Assembly (NCBI RefSeq): GCF_016650635.1
Contig: NZ_JAEKFI010000004.1
Coordinates: 1,906,501 to 1,970,500, forward strand
Direction: 5' to 3'
Source: Pseudomonas sp. TH43
GTDB taxonomy: Bacteria > Pseudomonadota > Gammaproteobacteria > Pseudomonadales > Pseudomonadaceae
Length of the DNA stretch: 64,000 nt
Under the pieces are notes generated by a model that saw only the letters and a list, made by a program, of their open reading frames with translations, did not search any database and was not told the DNA's origin. A program made the position numbers and the translations under genes. Shown piece by piece: positions 7,450-16,398 of this stretch (within the stretch, counting starts at the first letter, position 1; each line of letters begins with the position of its first letter).

Positions 7450-8520
7450 ATGGACGGTACTTCTGCAAGTCCCCAGCGACACAATGCGGCCCAGCGATCA
7501 GCGCATATTCGCGAAGTGGTGCTGGCCAAAGGCGTCGAATTGCGCGAGCGCTACCCGATTCTCAAGCATCAGGATGCGTTGGGCGCGGGGATTCTGGCGG
7601 TTGCCCTGATCGGCATGATTGGCTCAGCGGCGCTGTACATCAGCGGGTACATGGCCTGGTGGGTGTGTTTGTTGCTCAACGCATTTTTCGCCTCGCTGAC
7701 CCACGAGCTGGAACACGACCTGATTCACAGCATGTATTTTCGCAAGCAGCGCGTGCCGCACAACCTGATGATGGGCCTGGTGTGGCTGGCGCGGCCGAGC
7801 ACGATCAACCCGTGGATTCGTCGCCATCTGCATCTCAATCACCACAAGGTCTCCGGCACGGAAACCGACATGGAAGAACGCGCGATCACCAACGGTGAAC
7901 CCTGGGGTTTTGCACGTTTGCTGATGGTCGGCGACAACGTGATGTCGGCGTTCATCCGCATGCTCCGGGCCAAAACCTGGGCGCACAAGTTCAGCATCAT
8001 CAAGCGCACGTTGAAGGTCTATGCGCCGCTGGCGCTGGTGCATTGGGGCGCGTGGTACGTGTTTCTCGGTTTCCATGCAGCGAATGGCATTGCGCATCTG
8101 CTGGGCTCGCCGATCGAGTGGTCAGCGACCACATTGGCGATGATGCAAGTGATCGACATCGCTGCTGTGGTGATCATCGGCCCGAACGTGTTGCGCACCT
8201 TCTGCCTGCATTTCATCAGCTCGAACATGCATTACTACGGCGACATCGAATCGGGCAATGTGCTGCAGCAGTGCCAGGTGCTGAATCCATGGTGGTTATG
8301 GCCGTTGCAGGCCTTCTGCTTCAACTTTGGCAGCAGCCACGGGATCCATCATTTTGTGGTGAAGGAACCGTTTTACATTCGTCAGCTGACCGTACCGGTG
8401 GCGCATAAGGTGATGCGTGAGATGGGGGTGCGGTTTAACGATTTCGGCACGTTTGGACGGGCGAACCGGTTTGTTCGTCGGGATGAAGTTGCGGTGTCTG
8501 GTGAGGCGGTGGAGGCCTGA
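7450..8520 (+). CDS. Membrane fatty-acid desaturase / hydroxylase
   Basis: A 356-residue integral membrane di-iron enzyme. The three histidine boxes are visible: HELEHDLIH near residue 85, HLHLNHH near residue 127, and HGIHH near residue 300. Hydrophobic spans flank them (GAGILAVALIGMIGSAALYI; WWVCLLLNAFFA; two spans after residue 190). The family inserts double bonds or hydroxyl groups into acyl chains using oxygen. ATG 7450 is chosen: the open frame extends upstream into the AraC promoter region but no homologous residues precede MDGTSAS. Regulation by the divergent AraC gene is likely. A REP element follows. Confidence 0.82.
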   Translation: MDGTSASPQRHNAAQRSAHIREVVLAKGVELRERYPILKHQDALGAGILAVALIGMIGSAALYISGYMAWWVCLLLNAFFASLTHELEHDLIHSMYFRKQRVPHNLMMGLVWLARPSTINPWIRRHLHLNHHKVSGTETDMEERAITNGEPWGFARLLMVGDNVMSAFIRMLRAKTWAHKFSIIKRTLKVYAPLALVHWGAWYVFLGFHAANGIAHLLGSPIEWSATTLAMMQVIDIAAVVIIGPNVLRTFCLHFISSNMHYYGDIESGNVLQQCQVLNPWWLWPLQAFCFNFGSSHGIHHFVVKEPFYIRQLTVPVAHKVMREMGVRFNDFGTFGRANRFVRRDEVAVSGEAVEA

Positions 8521-8528
8521 CAAGCCGC

Positions 8529-8704
8529 CCTCACCCTAGCCCTCTCCCAGAGGGAGAGGGGACCGACTCGGGGATATTGAAGAGTTACGCTGAAGTGAAA
8601 GGGCTTTGTCGAATCCATAATCGACCCGATTTTTCAGGTCGATGGTTGACGAAAGACACCTCGGTCAGTCCCCTCTCCCTCTGGGAGAGGGTTAGGGTGA
8701 GGGG
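8529..8704. repeat. Compound REP element, subtype I (about 175 bp)
   Basis: Two inverted copies of CCTCACCCTAGCCCTCTCCC flank about 110 bp. The inner part (GAATCCATAATCGAC, CAGGTCG, GACACCTCGGTCAG) also occurs in the element at 28325-28531, so the whole unit, not only the arms, is repeated. It lies between two convergent genes. Confidence 0.85.
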
Positions 8705-8718
8705 CTCTAGATCCTGCC

Positions 8719-10329
8719 TCAATCCGGCTGAAACGGCGAAGCACTCAAGATCACCCCGGTCTCCTCGACATACTGCTGCCAATGCCCGATCAGCGTGCTG
8801 AGCTTGTCCGGCTGACTCAACGCCAGATCATGAATCTCCCCCGGATCACTGCTCAAATCATAAAGCTGCCACGTCGCCGGCCCTACCGGCCCAGGGATCC
8901 ACACCGCTTTCCACGAGCCCTGACGAATCGCCCGCCGCCCGAACAACTCCCACCCCGTCACGGTATGCTCGTCATGCACTTGCGCCGTCTCGCCGGACAA
9001 GAAGCCCAACCACGATTTACCCCGCAACGGCGCCACCGGTTTGCCGTGCCACTGCTTGCCCGGATGGCGTACGCCGGCCAGGTCGAGAATGGTCGGGGTG
9101 ATGTCCATCACCGTGCCGAAGCCATGGCTGATCTGCCCTTTGATCGCCAACTGCGGATAGTGCAGCAGCGCCGGCACGCGAATCCCGCCTTCGGTGGTAA
9201 ACGCCTTGAACAGGCGCGATGGTGCAGTCGCCACCTGCGCCCAGTTCGGCCCGTACCAGACATAGGAGTTGGCCCGGCCGATGTTGTCGAGGCTGTTGTC
9301 GTAATGCTGACTGAGGTACGCCACCAACTCCGGGCCAAACTTGGGGAACGCTTCAAGCAGCGCGCCCTCGGCACCGTTGTCGGACATGAACAGGATGAAC
9401 GTATTGTCGAGTTGCCCCTGCTGGCGCAGGTACTCGACGACCCGGCCGATGTTCCAGTCCATGCGCTCGACCATCGCCGCGTAGACCTCCATCGCCCGCG
9501 CGGAAATCTGTTTTTGTTCCTCGCTCAACGCGTCCCACTGCTGGGTCAGTTGAATCAGCGGATGCGGCTCGACGTCCGGCTCGATCAGGCCCAGGGCTTT
9601 GAGCTTTTCCAGGCGTTCCAGGCGCAGCACTTCCGGGCCTGCGTCATAGCGGCCACGGTACTTCTCGACGAGGTCAGCCGGCGCCTGCAATGGCCAGTGC
9701 GGCGCGGAGAACGGCAGGTAGGCGAAGAATGGCCGGGTCTGGTCACGCTCCTTGAGGTACTGCAGCAACTTGTCGCCGAAGGCGTCGGAGGAATAGAAAT
9801 CCTTGGGCAATTCGTCGATGAAAGTGTCGTCTTCGATGTACAGCGCCGGCGTGGATTTCAGCAGGCCCGGGGTCTGCTCATCGTAGGTGGGCTCAAAACC
9901 ATAGTGGTTGGCTGCGCCGGGCAACAGCGAGAACGAACGCTCGAAACCCCGCGCGTGCGGCGCCAGCTCTGCGGTCAGGCCCAAGTGCCACTTGCCGCTC
10001 ATCAGCGTCTGGTAACCGGCTTCACGCAGCAACTCGGGCAGCGCGACGACGCGATCGTTGAGGTAACCCTCGTAACCCGGTTTGCCGATCAGCTCCGGTG
10101 TCAGGGTTTCGGCCATGGTGCCGATGCCGGCGATGTGGTGGTCGGTGCCGGTCAGCAGCATTGAGCGCGTCGGCGAGCAGGTCGGTGCGGTGTGAAAGTC
10201 CGTCAGGCGCAAGCCGTTATTGGCCAGCGCATCAAGGTGCGGCGTGGCGATTTCGCCGCCAAACGCACCGAGGTCGGAGAAGCCGAGATCGTCGGCCAGA
10301 ATCACCAGAAAATTGGGACGTTGCGGCAT
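8719..10329 (-). CDS. atsA: Arylsulfatase, cytoplasmic
   Basis: A 536-residue type I sulfatase, the same length as P. aeruginosa AtsA and with matching positions for its key residues: C51 in CSPTRS (converted to formylglycine), R55, metal ligands D13-D14 and D317-N318 (MSDNG), and K113 and H115 (SGKWHLG) plus H211. It hydrolyses aryl sulfate esters to phenol and sulfate. No signal peptide is present, so substrates must be imported, consistent with atsC and atsB directly upstream (14 nt from atsC). In known strains this operon is induced by sulfate limitation. Confidence 0.95.
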   Translation of the reverse strand: MPQRPNFLVILADDLGFSDLGAFGGEIATPHLDALANNGLRLTDFHTAPTCSPTRSMLLTGTDHHIAGIGTMAETLTPELIGKPGYEGYLNDRVVALPELLREAGYQTLMSGKWHLGLTAELAPHARGFERSFSLLPGAANHYGFEPTYDEQTPGLLKSTPALYIEDDTFIDELPKDFYSSDAFGDKLLQYLKERDQTRPFFAYLPFSAPHWPLQAPADLVEKYRGRYDAGPEVLRLERLEKLKALGLIEPDVEPHPLIQLTQQWDALSEEQKQISARAMEVYAAMVERMDWNIGRVVEYLRQQGQLDNTFILFMSDNGAEGALLEAFPKFGPELVAYLSQHYDNSLDNIGRANSYVWYGPNWAQVATAPSRLFKAFTTEGGIRVPALLHYPQLAIKGQISHGFGTVMDITPTILDLAGVRHPGKQWHGKPVAPLRGKSWLGFLSGETAQVHDEHTVTGWELFGRRAIRQGSWKAVWIPGPVGPATWQLYDLSSDPGEIHDLALSQPDKLSTLIGHWQQYVEETGVILSASPFQPD

Positions 10330-10343
10330 CGCAAAACTCCTGT

Positions 10344-11159
10344 TCAGCAGGCAATGAACGTCAGCGGCAGATCGCGGATCTGTACCGGCACGCTCGGTTG
10401 GTAATGGTCGTCGCTGGTCAGTTCGTGCAATAGCTCTTCACGCAACTGATGGAAGTCGAAACTGCTGCGCTGGCGTGGGTGCGGCAGGGCGATGTCGACC
10501 ACTTGCTTGATTCGCCCCGGACGCGGCTCCATCACCACCACACGGTCGGCGAGAAAAATCGCTTCTTCGACGTCGTGGGTGACCAGGATGGTGGTGATTT
10601 TCGCGCGGGCGCGGATCGCCAGCAGCTCGTCCTGCATCTGCTGACGGGTAAGCGCGTCGAGCGCACCAAAGGGTTCGTCGAGCAGCAGAATTCTTGGGCT
10701 GGCAACCAGTCCGCGAGCAATCGCCACACGCTGCGCCATGCCGCCGGAGAGCTGGTGCGGATAAGCGCGAGTGAAGTCACGCAAGCCGACCAGATCGATG
10801 AAATCGTTGATCCGCTGTTGCTTCTGCGCGGCGCTCAACGGCTCATTGACCAGACCGAGGCCGATGTTGTCGGCGACGGTCAGCCACGGAAATAAACGGT
10901 GTTCCTGAAAGACGATGCCGCGCTCGCCGCCAATGCCGCTGACGGCTTTGCCGTCCACGGTAATCTGCCCGCGAAACTGCGTGTCGAGACCGACCAGCAA
11001 GCGCAGCAACGTCGATTTGCCGCAGCCGCTGGAACCGACAATGGCGACGAATTCACCTTCGGCAATGTCCAGGTTGAATTCGCGAATCGCCTCCAGTTCG
11101 AAACCGTCGACGTCGAAGGATTTGCCTACGTGGTTGAAGCTGACAATGGGTGCGTTCAT
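10344..11159 (-). CDS. atsC: Sulfate-ester ABC transporter ATP-binding protein
   Basis: A 271-residue ATPase of the SsuB/TauB group: Walker A GSSGCGKST near residue 44, Q loop, signature LSGGMAQR, Walker B ILLLDEPFGALD and the switch His in LVTHDVEEA. The true start is ATG 11159-11157, overlapping the stop of atsB (ATGA), although the frame is open further upstream. It energises uptake of sulfate esters through AtsB with AtsR as the binding protein. The order atsB-atsC-atsA is on one strand and the binding-protein gene is divergent. Confidence 0.93.
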   Translation of the reverse strand: MNAPIVSFNHVGKSFDVDGFELEAIREFNLDIAEGEFVAIVGSSGCGKSTLLRLLVGLDTQFRGQITVDGKAVSGIGGERGIVFQEHRLFPWLTVADNIGLGLVNEPLSAAQKQQRINDFIDLVGLRDFTRAYPHQLSGGMAQRVAIARGLVASPRILLLDEPFGALDALTRQQMQDELLAIRARAKITTILVTHDVEEAIFLADRVVVMEPRPGRIKQVVDIALPHPRQRSSFDFHQLREELLHELTSDDHYQPSVPVQIRDLPLTFIAC

Positions 11160-12754
11160 GCGTGTCTCCAGCGGGTCGCGCGAATTTCCAGGCGTTGGCC
11201 AATGAGGTTGAGCAGGGCGCCGGTGAGGCCGACGAAAAGCATGCAGGCCATGATCAAATCCATGCGCAGCAGTTGTTGCGCGCCGATCATCTGGCTGCCG
11301 ATGCCGCCGTTGGACGGCATGAAATATTCGGCGCCAATGGTGCCGAGCCAGGCGTAGATCAGACTCAAGCGCAGCCCGGCGAAAATCCCTGGCGCCGCGC
11401 CCGGCAGCACTAGCCGGCGCAACCGTTGGCCGAGGCTCAGGCGCAGCACTTGTGCGGCTTCGTTGAGTTGTGGCGAGAGGTTGGCGACGCTGCGTTGGGT
11501 GGCGATGAACAGCGGAAAGAACGCGGCGAGAGCGACGAATACCCACTTGGCCAGTTCACCGAGGCCGAACCAGGCGGTGAGCAACGGCACCCAGGCGAAG
11601 ATTGCGATCTGGCGGATTGCCGCAAGGGTTGGGCCGAGCAGGCGTTCGCTGATGTGCGACAGGCCCAGCAGCAAACCGAGGGCGAAACCGAGCCCGCCAC
11701 CCAACAGCAAACCACCGAGGGTGCGGCCCAGGCTGAGGGCCATGCCGCTGATCAGGCTGCCGTCGAGCAGACCGTCCCATGCAGTAGTTAAAACGGCCAG
11801 CGGACTGACCAGAATATTCGCGTCGACCCACTGCTGTTCGTTCGCCAATTGCCACAGCGCCAGCAAGCTCAGCGGCAGCAGCCACGGTTGCAAACGCTGC
11901 CAGCCTTGATAGCGCGGGCCGCGACGAATTTCGGCAGTGGCCGGGTGCGGCCAGTGCACCAGTTTCTTGTCCAGCAAACCGATGCCGCGATCCATCGCCA
12001 CGCCGATCAAGCCGATGACCACGATGCACACGAAGACAATGTCGAGCATGAACAACTGGCGTGCCCAGACCATCAGGTAACCGATGCCTTCACTGGAGGC
12101 GAGCAGCTCGACCGCGAGCAACGAAGTCCAGCCAGCCGCCAGCGCCAGACGCACGCCGGCCATGAACGCGGGGAGAGCGGCGGGCAAGACCAATCGTCGA
12201 ATCAGCAGGTGAGGCGGCAGGCGCAATACGGCGGCGGCTTCGCGCAGTTTCGGTTGTGCGTCGCGAACGCCGACCAGTGTGTGCAGCGTCACGGGCACCA
12301 CGATGGCTTTGATCAGCACCACCAGTTTCAGCACTTCACCGATGCCGAAAAACACCATGAACAATGGAATCCACGCCAGCGTCGGCACCTGCGACAGTCC
12401 GGCGAAGGTCGGGAAGATCAAGCGTTCAAGACGCGGACTGAAACCCAGCGCTGCCCCCAGAATCGCCCCTGCCGAAATCCCTGCAAGCAGCCCCCAGAAC
12501 AACCGTTGCAGGCTGATCCACAAGTGGCTCCACAGCTCGCCATGCGCCAACTCGACGGCGCTGTTCCACACCAGTGATGGCGCGGGCAGGATCTGTTCGC
12601 TCATCCAGGCATTGCGCGCGGCCAGCCACCACAGGGCAAACAGGCTCAGCGGCAGCAGCCAGGGCAGCACGCGTTGATTGATGCTGGGCCAGGTGCGCCG
12701 ACTTTTCAGCGGCGGCGCCGGCAGCGGCAGGCTGAGCAGGGATTGACGGGCCAT
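11156..12754 (-). CDS. atsB: Sulfate-ester ABC transporter permease, fused double permease
   Basis: A 532-residue permease made of two SsuC-like halves (about residues 25-260 and 285-530). Each half has its own EAA loop: EAAAVLRLPPHLLIRRLVLP and EAAQVLRLSLGQRLRRLVLP. Usual importers of this type use a homodimer of one such half; the fusion is the known AtsB arrangement. ATG 12754 is chosen for the GGAGG just upstream; the frame extends 29 codons further without family residues. The stop overlaps the atsC start. It should form the inner-membrane channel for sulfate esters. Confidence 0.92.
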   Translation of the reverse strand: MARQSLLSLPLPAPPLKSRRTWPSINQRVLPWLLPLSLFALWWLAARNAWMSEQILPAPSLVWNSAVELAHGELWSHLWISLQRLFWGLLAGISAGAILGAALGFSPRLERLIFPTFAGLSQVPTLAWIPLFMVFFGIGEVLKLVVLIKAIVVPVTLHTLVGVRDAQPKLREAAAVLRLPPHLLIRRLVLPAALPAFMAGVRLALAAGWTSLLAVELLASSEGIGYLMVWARQLFMLDIVFVCIVVIGLIGVAMDRGIGLLDKKLVHWPHPATAEIRRGPRYQGWQRLQPWLLPLSLLALWQLANEQQWVDANILVSPLAVLTTAWDGLLDGSLISGMALSLGRTLGGLLLGGGLGFALGLLLGLSHISERLLGPTLAAIRQIAIFAWVPLLTAWFGLGELAKWVFVALAAFFPLFIATQRSVANLSPQLNEAAQVLRLSLGQRLRRLVLPGAAPGIFAGLRLSLIYAWLGTIGAEYFMPSNGGIGSQMIGAQQLLRMDLIMACMLFVGLTGALLNLIGQRLEIRATRWRHA

Positions 12755-13159
12755 GGGTGACCTCCGTTGTCGGGTTGCATGGCAAACCACTGCCCTTGTA
12801 GGAGCCGAGCTTGCTCGCGAAGAGGCCGTGTCAGTCAGCATGGTTGGCGACTGTCATTGCGCCTTCGCGAGCAAGCTCGGCTCCTACAGGGTTTGCGGTA
12901 TATGCAAAATTGATCTAATAAAGTTTAATTAAATTCTATTAAGAGATAAGCAAGACCATTTAAGGCCTCCAGCCCATGCGCATCCAATGCATTCGGAGAA
13001 TATTTTCCATGCTGTTAATGCATACGCCGCTGCGAGCCCCGTGGCTGCTTGCTTAGCGTTAAAAGATATAAAAATGTGCGTTTATAGTATTTAAGCGAAG
13101 GTGCTCGTTCAGCCTACTTTCGGCTCTTCAACGCCTGTCGTGATCAAGGAGCCCCACCC
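12755..13159. promoter_or_regulatory. Divergent atsBCA / atsR intergenic region
   Basis: 405 bp without a gene. 12797-12889 is a REP pair (TGTAGGAGCCGAGCTTGCTCGC and its inverse). 12895-13110 is AT-rich and must hold the promoters of both ats units; it includes GAATATTTTCC at 12996-13006. No clear sigma-70 boxes or operator could be fixed by eye. Confidence 0.6.
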
Positions 13160-14173
13160 ATGAACCTTCCCTTCAAACGCGTTTTCAGTCTGTTTGCCGC
13201 TCCTGCGCTGGCGGGCTTGCTGGCGTTCACCGCTCACGCCGACGAACTCAAGGAAATCAGGATCGCCGTGCCCGACCTGAGCGCCGGCACTCAACACAGT
13301 GGCGGCGGCGTGGTCGACGTGCTGCGCGATCAGCAGATCTTCGAAAAAGCCTTCGCTGATCAAGGCATCAAGATCCAGTGGAATTTCTTCAAAGGGGCGG
13401 GCCCGGTGATCAACGAGGCATTCGCCAATGGTCAGGTCGATCTGGCGTACCTGGGCGATCTGGCGGCAATCATCGGTAAATCCAACGGTCTCGATACGCG
13501 GCTGTTAAGCGCCAGTGCGCGCGGGGTGAAGCAGTATCTGGGCGTGGTGCCGGGTTCCGGAATCAAGACCTTGCAGGATCTCAAAGGCAAACGTGTGGCG
13601 ATCTTCCGCGGCACCGCGACGCAACTGTCGTTCGATGCAGCGCTGGCCAGTCAGGGTCTGAGCGAGAAGGATCTGAAGGTCATCAACCTCGACTTCACCG
13701 GGGCGACCGCCGCGCTGGCAGCCAAGCAGATCGATGCGTCGTGGGGCAGTTCCGGTTTGGCCGCTTTGCAGACCAAGGGCCTGGCTGAGTTGCCGCTTAA
13801 CACGAGGGATCTCGGTGGTGCGGGCAGTGTGCAGTCGGTGCTGGTGGGCACTGGCAAATTTGTCGATGCGCACCCGGAGGCAGTGGCGAAATTGCTCAAG
13901 GCGCAGCAGCAAGCCGTTGAGTGGCTGACGCAGGACAGCAACAAGGACGCTTACGTGCAACTGGTGTCCGGGCTGGCGAGTTATCCACCGGTGATCCTCA
14001 CCGAAGATCTGAAAGATCAGAAGTTGAGCGAAGTGTTCCCGTCGACGCTGGATCCGGTGTTCCTGGGCAGCTTGCAAGACAAGGTAGATCTGGCGGCGCA
14101 GCAGAAGCTGATTCGCAAGCCGTTCAAGGTCAACGATTGGGTGGCTCCTGAGTTGGCAGCGGCCAAGCTCTGA
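13160..14173 (+). CDS. atsR: Periplasmic sulfate-ester-binding protein
   Basis: A 337-residue substrate-binding protein of the SsuA/TauA (NMT1-like) type. The signal peptide runs to about residue 27 (LLAFTAHA). The mature part holds the ligand-site pattern FKGAGPVINEAFANGQVDLAYLGDLAAIIG and FRGTATQLSFDAAL. Position and type fit AtsR, which captures sulfate esters for AtsBC. It is divergent from atsBCA over a 405-bp spacer. The name AtsR refers to the transport protein, not a regulator. A REP element follows the stop. Confidence 0.88.
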   Translation: MNLPFKRVFSLFAAPALAGLLAFTAHADELKEIRIAVPDLSAGTQHSGGGVVDVLRDQQIFEKAFADQGIKIQWNFFKGAGPVINEAFANGQVDLAYLGDLAAIIGKSNGLDTRLLSASARGVKQYLGVVPGSGIKTLQDLKGKRVAIFRGTATQLSFDAALASQGLSEKDLKVINLDFTGATAALAAKQIDASWGSSGLAALQTKGLAELPLNTRDLGGAGSVQSVLVGTGKFVDAHPEAVAKLLKAQQQAVEWLTQDSNKDAYVQLVSGLASYPPVILTEDLKDQKLSEVFPSTLDPVFLGSLQDKVDLAAQQKLIRKPFKVNDWVAPELAAAKL

Positions 14174-14198
14174 ATCTCTGGCGGCTGATCTGGCGTTT

Positions 14199-14262
14199 TC
14201 GCGAGCAGGCTCGCTCCCACAGTTGGAATGCATTTCCCTGTGGGAGCGAGCCTGCTCGCGAA
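14199..14262. repeat. REP pair (TTCGCGAGCAGGCTCGCTCC family)
   Basis: Inverted arms TTCGCGAGCAGGCTCGCTCC and its complement separated by a short loop containing GGAATGCATT. The same family recurs at 16302-16392, 44333-44398, 54653-54726, 57315-57403 and 63124-63188. It separates the convergent atsR and lysR genes. Confidence 0.9.
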
Positions 14263-14269
14263 GGCGTCT

Positions 14270-15190
14270 TCAAACGGCGACGCTGACTTCCTGTTTATCC
14301 ACCGCCACCAGCGTCTCAATCATCGCCCGCGCCGCCGGCGACAGCCGATACCCGGTGCGACTGACAATCCCGCAACGCGCGTTCATGCTCTCCAGGTTCT
14401 GCGGCAGATTGCGCCAGTGCAACAACACCAGCGAACCCTTGGCGATGTCCTCGACAAACGCCTCTTCCGTACCCACGCCAATCGCATTCGATTGCAGCAC
14501 CACTTTAACCAGCGCCGGAAAATGCTCGGTCTCGATGGTTGGGGAAAAATCAATGCGCCCGCTGAGGTTTGCCAGCAATTTGCGAATGCCCGGCGGGATC
14601 AGCGTGGTCGCCAACGGGTAGTCGAACATGTCGTTGGTCGACAGGCTCTCCTTGGCCAGCAACGGATGCCCCGGCCGGCAGAAAAACACCCCGCGTTTGG
14701 GCGTCAGCGCCTGAGTCTGGAAATTCGGATCGGCTTCGAAATGGCGGATGTCGGCGATGAAGAATTCGATCTCCTCACGGCTCAGTGCGCGGCTGAGTTT
14801 TTCCCAGTTATCCACCTGAAAACAGGTACGCACTTTCGGATGCGCGTTGATGAATTGCGCCACCGCATCCGGGACCAATTTCACCGCCGGCGCCGGGCCG
14901 CAGCCGAAGTGCACTTCGCCGGCATCGAGCTTGGTCATCTGCGTCACTTCGGCACTGAGCAACGCCGCGCCCTGCACCAGGCTGAGGGCGTGTTGCAGCA
15001 CCACCTGGCCCTCCGGCGTCGGGCGCAAATCCTTGTTGCCACGATCCACCAGCACGCAGCCGAACTCCTGCTCCAGCCCTTGAATGCTGCGGCTGAACGC
15101 CGGTTGAGTGATGCCCATCGCGTCCGCCGCACGGACAAAACTGCGGTGTTCGTTAAGGGCGATGAAGTAACGCAACTGGCGAAGATCCAT
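14270..15190 (-). CDS. LysR-family regulator, linked to atsK
   Basis: A 306-residue LysR regulator: N-terminal helix-turn-helix (LRQLRYFIALNEHRSFVRAADAMGITQPAFSRSIQGLE) and a C-terminal substrate domain with FGCGPAPAVKLVPDAV. ATG 15190 (MDLRQLRYF) is preferred to ATG 15205, which is too close to its AGG. It is divergent from atsK across 181 bp, so atsK is the likely target. It is clearly a paralogue of the regulator at 18229-19173: both share the blocks FSRSIQ.LE, FGCGPAPA and EFF.AD.RHFEADP. The effector is unknown. Confidence 0.88.
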   Translation of the reverse strand: MDLRQLRYFIALNEHRSFVRAADAMGITQPAFSRSIQGLEQEFGCVLVDRGNKDLRPTPEGQVVLQHALSLVQGAALLSAEVTQMTKLDAGEVHFGCGPAPAVKLVPDAVAQFINAHPKVRTCFQVDNWEKLSRALSREEIEFFIADIRHFEADPNFQTQALTPKRGVFFCRPGHPLLAKESLSTNDMFDYPLATTLIPPGIRKLLANLSGRIDFSPTIETEHFPALVKVVLQSNAIGVGTEEAFVEDIAKGSLVLLHWRNLPQNLESMNARCGIVSRTGYRLSPAARAMIETLVAVDKQEVSVAV

Positions 15191-15371
15191 ATGCTTTTCC
15201 GGCATCCTAAAAATAGCTCGAAGGCATTTGCGACGAGGGTTGCTAGAGGTTTTAAATGCAAGCTCTTATTCCGTCAACGAAGCATGTGAATATCTATTAG
15301 ATGTAAATGGAATATAGATAGAGCGTTGTTTCGCTGCCGTCCAACCGCAAGCAGTCGATGAGGGTCTACCC
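15191..15371. promoter_or_regulatory. lysR / atsK divergent control region
   Basis: An inverted repeat TATCTAT (15291-15297) and ATAGATA (15314-15320), 16 bp apart, is a candidate LysR site. At 15265-15281 is CTTATTCC-GT-CAACGAA, close to the element at 25633-25653 (CTTATTCC-TT-AACGAATA). Both lie upstream of plus-strand sulfur-region genes. Confidence 0.5.
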
Positions 15372-16292
15372 ATGAGCAATGCCGCACTCGCTGTAAAACC
15401 CGCTGTCCACGCGCTGGATATTCATCCGGTGGCCGGTCGTATCGGCGCCGAAATTCGTGGTGTGCACCTGTCCGGTGAACTGGACGCTGCCACTGTCGAA
15501 GCCATCCAGCAGGCGCTGGTTCAGTACAAGGTCGTATTCTTCCGCGAGCAGACCCAGCTCGACGATCAGCGTCAGGAGGCTTTCGCGCATTTGCTCGGTG
15601 AGCCAGTGGCGCACCCGACCGTGCCATCACGCGAAGGCACGCGTTATTTGCTCGAACTGGACGGCGCTGAAGGTCAGCGTGCCAATTCCTGGCACACCGA
15701 CGTGACCTTCGTCGACGCTTACCCTAAAGCCTCGATCCTGCGTTCGGTGGTGGCCCCGGCGTACGGCGGCGATACCCTGTGGGCCAATACCGCGACGGCT
15801 TATAACGGCTTGCCGGCCGAGTTGCGTGAGCTGGCTGACAAACTGGTCGCCGTGCACAGCAACGAGTACGACTACGCCAGCGCCAAGCCGGACGTCTCCG
15901 CAGAGAAGCTTGAGCGCTATCGCAAGGTCTTCACTTCGACCGTTTACGAAACCGAGCACCCGGTAGTGCGCGTGCACCCGATCAGCGGCGAGAAGAGCTT
16001 GCTGCTCGGGCATTTCGTCAAACGCATCAAGGGTTATTCGCAGGCGGATTCGGCGCATCTGTTCGGGCTGTTGCAGAGCCATGTGATCCGCCAGGAAAAC
16101 ACCGTGCGCTGGCGCTGGCAGGCAGGTGATGTGGCGATCTGGGATAACCGTTCGACGCAGCATTACGCGATTGATGATTACGGTACGCAGGATCGCGTGG
16201 TGCGTCGGGTGACGTTGAAGGGGGAGGTGCCGGTTGGCGCGACCGGACAGCGTAGCCAAACCATCAAGGGCGCAGATATCGTCGGCGTCTGA
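15372..16292 (+). CDS. atsK: Alkylsulfatase, alpha-ketoglutarate-dependent dioxygenase
   Basis: A 306-residue TauD/TfdA-fold enzyme. The iron ligands are H108 and D110 (WHTDVTF) and H265 (RSTQHYAID), with R276 and R280 for alpha-ketoglutarate; H108 and D110 match the numbering of P. putida AtsK and the others are one residue off. AtsK oxidises alkyl sulfate esters such as hexyl sulfate to aldehyde and sulfate, consuming oxygen and alpha-ketoglutarate. It has no signal peptide. It is single, with a REP element after it and a LysR gene divergent. A taurine dioxygenase is the alternative, but the ats context favours AtsK. Confidence 0.9.
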   Translation: MSNAALAVKPAVHALDIHPVAGRIGAEIRGVHLSGELDAATVEAIQQALVQYKVVFFREQTQLDDQRQEAFAHLLGEPVAHPTVPSREGTRYLLELDGAEGQRANSWHTDVTFVDAYPKASILRSVVAPAYGGDTLWANTATAYNGLPAELRELADKLVAVHSNEYDYASAKPDVSAEKLERYRKVFTSTVYETEHPVVRVHPISGEKSLLLGHFVKRIKGYSQADSAHLFGLLQSHVIRQENTVRWRWQAGDVAIWDNRSTQHYAIDDYGTQDRVVRRVTLKGEVPVGATGQRSQTIKGADIVGV

Positions 16293-16301
16293 TCGGGCCT
16301 C

Positions 16302-16392
16302 TTCGCGAGCAGGCTCGCTCCCACAGTGGATTTGTGCTGAACACAATGGACGTGAACGGCACAAAACCTGTGGGAGCGAGCCTGCTCGCGAA
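16302..16392. repeat. REP pair (TTCGCGAGCAGGCTCGCTCC family)
   Basis: Inverted arms with the same sequence as at 14199-14262 around a longer loop. It lies between the convergent atsK and sulfatase genes. Confidence 0.88.
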
Positions 16393-16398
16393 GGACTT

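Noticed and set aside
8782..10164. Long open frame (460 codons) opposite atsA
   Set aside because: Antisense shadow of atsA, whose catalytic residues all match known positions.
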